The notes beneath the pieces are model-generated. The model worked only from the letters and a program-made list of their open reading frames with translations. It searched no databases and was not told the origin of the DNA. A stretch of DNA of 39,788 bases from an uncultured Muribaculaceae bacterium (lineage in GTDB: Bacteria; Bacteroidota; Bacteroidia; Bacteroidales; Muribaculaceae): NCBI GenBank assembly GCA_947174635.1, contig CAMWJS010000016.1, positions 1 through 39,788 on the forward strand, written 5' to 3'. Positions 34,414-39,788 of the stretch are shown here, one piece after another. Made by a program: the position numbers and the translations under genes. Within the stretch, counting starts at the first letter, position 1, and each line of letters starts with the position of its first letter.

Positions 34414-35127
34414 TCAACTTCTTTTCTCAATAGAGGTGCGGATTATATTTTCCGTGCTGTTAAACGCGTTTTCAGTTTCAGAGAACGCTTTTGTCGTCAT
34501 TGCCACTGCGCGTGAATACCGCTTTTGCACTTTGGTGAGTATACATGCCGCCTCTTCAGGGTTGTCGATGCAGATGTATCCATCTTCGTCGGCTGTCATG
34601 GCAATCGCTTCATTTCGGCGCGATGGGCGGGGAGAGATGGATTTCGGTTTCGATACGGAGGCCGGGGTGTATTCTGCGTCGGTGTCTGCTTCAGGTTTTG
34701 GGGCAGTGGCGATGCTGTCATCGGGTTGGGGTGGCACGGCTTCGGCTGATGCCAGTATTGTGGCGCCTGCCGGAATTGTCGCGTTGTTGTCCGGTCTCAG
34801 CCCCTGAATAAAAAACAGGGCGAGGGAAGCCGCTACTGTTGTCGCTGCCACCAGCAAGCGACGCCGCAATTTCAGTCGGCGTGAATGACGCTCGCGGCCG
34901 GCCTCGGCTTCGATTTCAGCAATCAACGACTTGTCGGGGTTTTCTGCTGAAATCATGTCGACGGCGCGGAATACGGTTGCTTCGCGGCGTATGTCGTCAG
35001 GCAGTCCGTTTAAATCGGCGTCACGGAAAAATTGTCTGATTTCCATTTCGTCGGAAACGCTTGTCGTGCCGTCATACCAGTCGGCAATCAGCTTTCTTAT
35101 TCGGTCATGTCGTGAAGTACGGTTCAT
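34414..35127 (-). CDS. Putative anti-sigma factor
   Basis: A 237-residue single-pass membrane protein. The cytoplasmic N-terminal part (about residues 1-88, with RIRKLIADWYDGTTSVSDEM, EIRQFFRDADLNGLP) resembles anti-sigma-type domains; a transmembrane helix (LLVAATTVAASLALFFIQGL) lies at about 90-109; the outer part is Pro/Ala/Asp-rich and then helical. No zinc HxxxCxxC motif is seen. The call rests on this topology and on the 4-nt overlap with the ECF sigma gene (35124-35127). Confidence 0.75.
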   Translation of the reverse strand: MNRTSRHDRIRKLIADWYDGTTSVSDEMEIRQFFRDADLNGLPDDIRREATVFRAVDMISAENPDKSLIAEIEAEAGRERHSRRLKLRRRLLVAATTVAASLALFFIQGLRPDNNATIPAGATILASAEAVPPQPDDSIATAPKPEADTDAEYTPASVSKPKSISPRPSRRNEAIAMTADEDGYICIDNPEEAACILTKVQKRYSRAVAMTTKAFSETENAFNSTENIIRTSIEKRS

Positions 35128-35612
35128 ATATTTTCGTATTGGATAATCAGTTTGCGTAATTCTTTTCGCGAACGCGACAGGTGTTGCCTCACAGTGCCTT
35201 CGTTCATATTGACTTTGCGGGCTATCTCGGCTCCCGATTTGCCTTCGAGGCTGAGCCGGAGTATCGTCTGGCGCGGTTCGCCGAGATTGTCGATGGCTTT
35301 CAGCAGCATATCAATCCGTCGGGCGTCGTCATCGTCATCTTCAGCGAGCTCTTCCGTCAGGCTGTCGACAGGCGTCAAATCGGCTGCCGGCTTCTGTCTG
35401 AGGATGTCGAGGCAACGGTTGCGCACGGCTCTGACAGCGTAGGCTGCGCCATTTGTCACACCGACAATGCGTTGACGGCTTTCCCAAAGTGTCCGCATGA
35501 CGTCCTGCACCGCGTCCATGGCGATTGCGTCGTCGCCAAGCATTCGCTTCGCTACGGCTTCCATTGCGCCGTAGGCCGGCAGGATTATCGATTGAAACTC
35601 TGTTGCTGTCAT
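35124..35612 (-). CDS. ECF-type RNA polymerase sigma factor
   Basis: A 162-residue sigma-70 family protein of the ECF class. Sigma-2 domain at about 20-80 (AMDAVQDVMRTLWESR, YAVRAVRNRCLDILRQ) and sigma-4 at about 105-155 (LGEPRQTILRLSLEGKSGAE, IARKVNMNEGTVRQHLSRSR) with the helix-turn-helix. The linker has an acidic run (AEDDDDDARR). It is followed without gap by the putative anti-sigma gene and by a DUF4252 gene, the common three-gene module in Bacteroidetes. Target promoters are not evident here. Confidence 0.95.
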   Translation of the reverse strand: MTATEFQSIILPAYGAMEAVAKRMLGDDAIAMDAVQDVMRTLWESRQRIVGVTNGAAYAVRAVRNRCLDILRQKPAADLTPVDSLTEELAEDDDDDARRIDMLLKAIDNLGEPRQTILRLSLEGKSGAEIARKVNMNEGTVRQHLSRSRKELRKLIIQYENI

Positions 35613-35732
35613 CGTCTTGTAAGCTGTTCACTTATCTGACGGAACTCAGACTTATTTGTGACAAGTTCTGCCAAAAAAATGGTATCGCCTCTCCAAATTT
35701 AGTGAAATAATACCGGATTACAGAAAAATGTG

Positions 35733-35740
35733 TAAATTTG
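35733..35740 (+). promoter_or_regulatory. Possible -7 element of gmd-fcl
   Basis: TAAATTTG, a full -7 match, 76 nt before gmd. No TTG at the expected place. On the other strand TAAATTTG also occurs just upstream (complement of the CAAATTTA near 35695), possibly serving the sigma factor gene. Confidence 0.4.
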
Positions 35741-35816
35741 TAGTGTAGTTATACAATACTACTCTCTACCTGAAAGAATAATATTTCAAGAATAATATAT
35801 CAATTTTTCCACACGG

Positions 35817-36923
35817 ATGAAAAAAGTGGCATTGATTACCGGTATTACCGGTCAGGACGGCAGTTATCTCGCCGAGTTCCTTATTGAGAAAGGTTATGAG
35901 GTTCACGGTATTATGCGCCGTTCGTCGTCGTTCAATACCGGACGCATCGAGCATCTGTATCTTGACGAGTGGGTGCGCGACATGAAGAAGTCGCGTCTCG
36001 TCAACCTCCACTGGGGCGATATGACCGACTCGTCGTCGCTCGTCAGAATCATTCAACTCGTGCAGCCCGACGAAATCTACAATCTTGCGGCGCAGAGCCA
36101 TGTGAAGGTATCGTTCGATGTGCCTGAATTTACCGCCGACGCCGATGCCATCGGTCCGTTGCGTCTGCTTGAGGCCGTGCGTATACTCGGTCTGGAGAAG
36201 AAAACAAAGATATATCAGGCTTCCACATCCGAACTCTACGGCAAGGTGCAGGAAGTGCCCCAGAAGGAGACTACTCCGTTCTATCCACGCTCGCCCTACG
36301 GTGTGGCTAAGCAATACGGTTTCTGGATTACCAAGAACTACCGCGAGAGCTACGGCATGTTTGCCGTCAACGGTATCCTTTTCAACCATGAGAGCGAGCG
36401 CCGCGGCGAGACTTTCGTGACCCGCAAAATCACTATCGCCGCCGCCCGTATAGCGCAGGGATTTCAGGACCGCCTCTATCTCGGCAACCTTGATGCTCGC
36501 CGCGACTGGGGATATGCCAAGGACTATGTGGAGTGCATGTGGCTCATACTCCAGCACTCCGAGCCTGAGGATTTCGTGATTGCCACTGGCGAGATGCACA
36601 CCGTGCGCGAATTTGCCACTCTTGCTTTCCGCCACGTAGGCATTGAGCTGGAATGGAAAGGGGAGGGCGTAGATGAAAAAGGTATCGACAAGGCCACCGG
36701 TAAAGTCATCGTGGAAGTCGATCCGAAATATTTCCGTCCCTGCGAGGTCGAGCAACTGCTCGGTGACCCCACCAAGGCCCGCAACCTGCTCGGCTGGAAC
36801 CCGACAAAGACATCGTTTGAGGAACTCGTCAGGATTATGGTGGAGCACGACATGCGTTTCGTGCACAAGCTCTATCTTCGCGACAACTTTGACAAACAAA
36901 ACGGGGAGGACTCTGCCCTATGA
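35817..36923 (+). CDS. gmd: GDP-mannose 4,6-dehydratase
   Basis: First step of GDP-L-fucose synthesis: turns GDP-mannose into GDP-4-keto-6-deoxymannose, with NADP. The 368-residue short-chain dehydrogenase/reductase-type protein has the Rossmann loop [45 protein letters not shown], the catalytic STSELYG (Thr137, Glu139) and Tyr161-x3-Lys165 in [13 protein letters not shown], and [17 protein letters not shown]. All catalytic residues are present. The stop overlaps the fcl start by 4 nt (36920-36923). Confidence 0.98.
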   Translation: MKKVALITGITGQDGSYLAEFLIEKGYEVHGIMRRSSSFNTGRIEHLYLDEWVRDMKKSRLVNLHWGDMTDSSSLVRIIQLVQPDEIYNLAAQSHVKVSFDVPEFTADADAIGPLRLLEAVRILGLEKKTKIYQASTSELYGKVQEVPQKETTPFYPRSPYGVAKQYGFWITKNYRESYGMFAVNGILFNHESERRGETFVTRKITIAAARIAQGFQDRLYLGNLDARRDWGYAKDYVECMWLILQHSEPEDFVIATGEMHTVREFATLAFRHVGIELEWKGEGVDEKGIDKATGKVIVEVDPKYFRPCEVEQLLGDPTKARNLLGWNPTKTSFEELVRIMVEHDMRFVHKLYLRDNFDKQNGEDSAL

Positions 36924-37864
36924 TGCCCCTCGACGCAAAAATATATGTGGCCGGCCACCGCGGTATGGTGGGTTCGGCCATAGTGCGTGAACTGCAGCGG
37001 CAGGGCTATACCAATATCATAACGCGCACCCATGCCGAACTTGATCTTTGCCGTCAGGCCGATGTTGAGCGCTTTTTCGCTGAAGAACGGCCTGAATACG
37101 TGTTCCTCGCAGCGGCCAAAGTGGGTGGTATCATAGCCAACAGCAATGCGCTCGCCGATTTCATGTATGAGAACATGATGCTGGAGATGAATGTCATACA
37201 CGCTGCATGGCGCAACGGTTGCCGTAAACTCGAGTTCCTCGGTTCGTCGTGCATCTATCCCCGCATGGCGCCGCAGCCAATGAAGGAGGACTGCCTGCTG
37301 ACGTCGGCGCTTGAGCCGACCAACGAGGCATACGCCCTCGCCAAAATCTCCGGACTGAAATATTGCGAGTATCTCAACCGTCAGTACGGCACCGACTACA
37401 TCTCCGTGATGCCTACCAACCTCTACGGTCCCAACGACAACTATCATCCCGAGCACTCTCACGTGCTTCCGGCACTAATACGCCGTTTCCATGAGGCAAA
37501 AGTGTCCGGCGCGCCCTCGGTGACATGCTGGGGCGACGGCAGTCCGTTGCGCGAATTCCTTTACGTCGACGACCTCGCCAACCTGTGCGTGTTCCTGATG
37601 AACAACTATTCGGGCAACGAGACCGTCAATGCCGGCACCGGCAAAGAAGTCACCATCAAGCAACTTACCGAAATGGTGGCAAAAGTGGTAGGCTACGAGG
37701 GCGAAATCCTGTGGGACACCACCCGCCCCAACGGCACTCCCCGCAAACTCCTCGACGTAAGCAAAACCCGAGCTCTCGGCTGGCACTACACTGTAGAACT
37801 CGCCGACGGCATAGCCCTTGCCTACGCCGACTTCCTCAACAACCCCATTCGCGCCGAACGTTGA
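36920..37864 (+). CDS. fcl: GDP-L-fucose synthase
   Basis: Epimerises and reduces GDP-4-keto-6-deoxymannose to GDP-L-fucose. The 314-residue protein has the NADP loop [36 protein letters not shown], the catalytic GSSCIYP (Ser109, Cys111) and Tyr138-x3-Lys142 ([13 protein letters not shown]), then [23 protein letters not shown]-fucose feeds fucosylated capsule and surface glycoproteins in Bacteroidales. Coupled with gmd by ATGA overlap. The start has two Met codons in a row (MMPLDAK); the first overlaps the gmd stop. Confidence 0.98.
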   Translation: MMPLDAKIYVAGHRGMVGSAIVRELQRQGYTNIITRTHAELDLCRQADVERFFAEERPEYVFLAAAKVGGIIANSNALADFMYENMMLEMNVIHAAWRNGCRKLEFLGSSCIYPRMAPQPMKEDCLLTSALEPTNEAYALAKISGLKYCEYLNRQYGTDYISVMPTNLYGPNDNYHPEHSHVLPALIRRFHEAKVSGAPSVTCWGDGSPLREFLYVDDLANLCVFLMNNYSGNETVNAGTGKEVTIKQLTEMVAKVVGYEGEILWDTTRPNGTPRKLLDVSKTRALGWHYTVELADGIALAYADFLNNPIRAER

Positions 37865-37886
37865 CCCGAAAAATACTCCCCCGTTC

Positions 37887-37960
37887 GTAGGGGTGCACTC
37901 CGGTGCAGCCGCTCCATACTTATTTACTGCAAACTCCGGCTGCTCCGGGAGCAGCCCTAC
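37887..37960. repeat. Intergenic palindromic repeat
   Basis: Outer arms GTAGGG (37887-37892) and CCCTAC (37955-37960) enclose two GC-rich hairpins: TGCACTCCGGTGCA (about 37894-37906) and GGCTGCTCCGGGAGCAGCC (37938-37956). It has the look of a dispersed REP/BIME-like repeat and might also end gmd-fcl transcription, though no T run follows. Confidence 0.55.
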
Positions 37961-38010
37961 AACAACCCAATACAATTTCAGACTCTACAACAAATATAAC
38001 CAATACCATT

Positions 38011-39456
38011 ATGCTTGACCTTAAATCGTATATCTTCAGAATTCGGACTGTTGCCATTATAGCAATACTTTCCGCCACGAGTGCAGTCGGCTTTGTATCC
38101 TATGGCCAGCAGAAACCGGCAGCCACTCAACGTGTCAGCGACAGATATTCCATGAGTCCTGACTCCCGTTTCAAACCGGAGTTGCGCTATATCCTCGTCC
38201 GTCTCAAAGGTGACAACGGGGTAAGCATCGTTGACCTTATCAACGGAAAAGTCGTATCGCGCAATTTTGCTCCCGTCACCAACTCCAAAGGGAAAATTAG
38301 TGGTGAAAATTGGACAACACCGGTATTGGACGATATATTTTGCATAGAAAGAGATAAACAAATAAATGGGGAATGGCATAATAGTGTATCCATTTATCAA
38401 AATCCATCACGCCCTGTTTCAGTAGCCGGTTTAACTGATCTATACAGTGCTAATATCATCAATCCCAATCTGTTCCCAATATGCAGATACGGCGAGCGGA
38501 TTAAGTTTGTGGACAGTAATGGCAATGTGAAATTCACGGTAATGCCTATCGACGGCAAAGAACCTTATTCCGTATATCCCGATATATGTAACGGCATTAT
38601 AATTGTTCAGGTAGAATATAATGTAAAAACTAAGAATTATATTGATGGAAGAGGGGAAAAAGGCAAACAAAAAACTAATTTTACTGAAAAATATGGCGCG
38701 ATTGACACTACCGGAAAATGGGTAATCTATCCGGAATGGGACAGTTTGGATTCATATCAGATTGGTATAATTCAAGGGAATAAAGATGGTGTCAGATATA
38801 ATATTACTCCGACAGGTAAATCAACACGAGATATTAATACTGACTTACATTTACATAGACTCGGATGGCCGGTTCCAAGTAAATACCTTATTGAAACAGT
38901 CTATGATGGCGGTCCTGTTTCCAATATCTACGACCTGAAACAAAACTATATTGCAACTATAGATAACGCAGATCTTATCGATCCAAATCAGACTCATCCA
39001 GAAATCCTTTGTGCAAGAAGAGAGAATCGTTCTGATTCCAACGGCCGTTACATCGGTTATTCAAATCTTGTGGATTTATCACATAATAATGCCGTTATTT
39101 CAAAAAACTACACAGATTTAGATGAATTGCCCGACGGCAATTATCTTGGGCGTAACCGTATCAATGATTGCGATACATTCAAGTGTTGGTATGTCAAAAC
39201 CGATGGAACAGAAACTCCACTTCCCGACAATTGTGAATTTCCGCTTTGTCATCCGCTAATGGCATTATATTATAAGCCCGAAATTAACCGATTTATAGTT
39301 ATAGGCAAAAACGGTGCCCCGGGATATATCTGTGATTTCAATGGCAACAAAATAGGCAATCTACAGATTGAAGAGTTCTACAATATGGAATGGGAAGTCG
39401 AGCCGGTAAAGAGCAGCTACTGGCGCAAACATATCCTCGGCGAAGATGATAATTGA
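38011..39456 (+). CDS. Secreted WG-repeat-like protein, function unknown
   Basis: A 481-residue protein with an N-terminal signal or anchor (SYIFRIRTVAIIAILSATSA, VGFVSYGQQ). The frame is open from ATG 37903, but those 36 codons run through the palindromic repeat and precede the signal sequence, so I choose 38011 (MLDLKSYIF). The mature part has a repeated beta pattern; EKYGAIDTTGKWVIYPEWDS resembles a WG repeat (W/YG.ID..G.W.I.P..D), and NGNVKFTVMPIDG and NGNKIGNLQIEEFY may be weaker copies. No catalytic motif was recognised. From about 38280 onward the gene is more AT-rich than gmd-fcl. WG-repeat proteins are often surface or periplasmic binding proteins. Confidence 0.75.
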   Translation: MLDLKSYIFRIRTVAIIAILSATSAVGFVSYGQQKPAATQRVSDRYSMSPDSRFKPELRYILVRLKGDNGVSIVDLINGKVVSRNFAPVTNSKGKISGENWTTPVLDDIFCIERDKQINGEWHNSVSIYQNPSRPVSVAGLTDLYSANIINPNLFPICRYGERIKFVDSNGNVKFTVMPIDGKEPYSVYPDICNGIIIVQVEYNVKTKNYIDGRGEKGKQKTNFTEKYGAIDTTGKWVIYPEWDSLDSYQIGIIQGNKDGVRYNITPTGKSTRDINTDLHLHRLGWPVPSKYLIETVYDGGPVSNIYDLKQNYIATIDNADLIDPNQTHPEILCARRENRSDSNGRYIGYSNLVDLSHNNAVISKNYTDLDELPDGNYLGRNRINDCDTFKCWYVKTDGTETPLPDNCEFPLCHPLMALYYKPEINRFIVIGKNGAPGYICDFNGNKIGNLQIEEFYNMEWEVEPVKSSYWRKHILGEDDN

Positions 39457-39546
39457 CACCCATCGCTCAAATGAGGATGATGATTTCCCCATCTCTCAAA
39501 TAATTTATAAAAAGAAGACACTACTGTTCACTAAAAATGGACGTGG

Positions 39547-39788
39547 TTAAAAATTAAATAAATTCGGTTCACTTGAATCATAGAGAACATTGACATTTTT
39601 GAAATTCGATTTGTCGAATAGGTCTCTCAGATGAGTCTTGTCAGTCAGGGAGATTCCAAGAATCTGAAGCACTTCATAAATGCCTCGCTCCAGCTTCATA
39701 TCGTGCTGTATGATTGCCACAAGGCAATAAGTTATTATGGCACAGTAGATTTGGATGCGGACAGCATTCTCCGATGTTCCCCAGAACT
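39547..39788 (-). CDS. IS4-type transposase, C-terminal part (cut by window edge)
   Basis: On the minus strand the last 80 codons read FWGTSENAVRIQIYCAIITY, CLVAIIQHDMKLERGIYEVL, QILGISLTDKTHLRDLFDKS, ending SEPNLFNF and a TAA stop at 39549-39547. This is the end of DDE transposases of the IS4 family with an N-terminal DUF4372 domain: FWGTSENAVRIQIYCAI is the conserved piece after the catalytic Glu region, and TH.RDLF and S.EPNLFNF are its usual ending. Catalytic residues lie outside the window, so activity cannot be judged. The insertion sequence's end should lie within about 39500-39540; no repeat can be proven with one end only. Confidence 0.85.
   Translation of the reverse strand, partial: FWGTSENAVRIQIYCAIITYCLVAIIQHDMKLERGIYEVLQILGISLTDKTHLRDLFDKSNFKNVNVLYDSSEPNLFNF

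Noticed and set aside
35664-35690. Second sigma-54-like site (TTGGCAG...TTGT on the minus strand)
   Set aside because: The spacing between the GG and GT parts is two bases too short.
35766-36899. Long open frame of 377 codons on the minus strand
   Set aside because: Antisense to gmd, which has all its catalytic residues; no motifs in the antisense product.
37903-38010. Earlier start of the WG-like gene
   Set aside because: It runs through a palindromic repeat and would place 36 residues before the signal sequence.
39457-39546. Terminal inverted repeat of the IS4-type element
   Set aside because: Only one end of the element is in the window, so its border cannot be fixed.
1-39788. CRISPR arrays, tRNA or rRNA genes, riboswitches
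   Set aside because: No evenly spaced repeats, no cloverleaf-like or rRNA-like segments, and no known riboswitch pattern were seen on reading; subtle cases would need a covariance search.

Overview
The window looks like chromosomal DNA of a Bacteroidales bacterium, most likely from the Muribaculaceae; the order is well supported, the family is a judgement. The reasons are the promoters of the TTG/TAnnTTTG type (-33/-7), the near absence of Shine-Dalgarno sequences, the rpmB-rpmG-DUF4295 ribosomal operon, secreted proteins with C-terminal type IX secretion (T9SS) sorting domains, a membrane-anchored TPR/HTH regulator, and the methylmalonyl-CoA epimerase plus carboxyltransferase pair of the succinate-propionate pathway. 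No tRNA, rRNA or CRISPR array was seen.

Layout. 1-1752 (minus): carboxyltransferase mmdA-type gene (cut by the window edge) and mce. 2203-4131 (plus): dnaK, behind a sigma-54-like -24/-12 element and before a strong terminator. 4227-4790: a nested inverted repeat, then a decayed zeta-type toxin-antitoxin pair whose antitoxin is whole and whose toxin stops just after the P-loop. 4898-5356: DIP1984-family protein. 5573-6589 (minus): murB. 6760-7372 (minus): rpmB-rpmG-DUF4295. 7617-8654 (minus): membrane acyltransferase. 8808-10733 (plus): glutamine-dependent NAD+ synthetase.

10751-17240 is the accessory and most unusual part, and it is AT-rich from about 11.5 to 15.4 kb. A lipoprotein-like TPR/transmembrane/HTH regulator lies upstream of an operon on the same strand: DUF3244 protein, a large T9SS-type secreted protein with a metallopeptidase fold signature whose zinc-binding HExxH is replaced, a small secreted protein, and a second, twice-frameshifted paralogue. 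Three direct repeats of GCYGTTAAACTTT stand between the regulator and the operon. On the other strand at 10813-10929 lies the tail of a third paralogue behind an orphan promoter. I infer a regulated surface-protein locus undergoing duplication and decay.

17288-20516 (minus) holds cinA, a family 2 glycosyltransferase and tsaD. 20549-25234 (minus) is tamB, divergent from a small beta-barrel gene. 26079-31669 (minus) is a three-gene RND efflux operon (adaptor, pump, TolC). 31980-33413 (plus) is an ammonium transporter, followed by a 247-bp MITE-like element with TAA target duplications and a terminator. 33911-35612 (minus) is an ECF sigma factor, anti-sigma factor and DUF4252 operon. 35817-37864 (plus) makes GDP-L-fucose from GDP-mannose (gmd, fcl). 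A palindromic repeat and a WG-repeat-like secreted protein follow, and the window ends in the 3' part of an IS4-type transposase.
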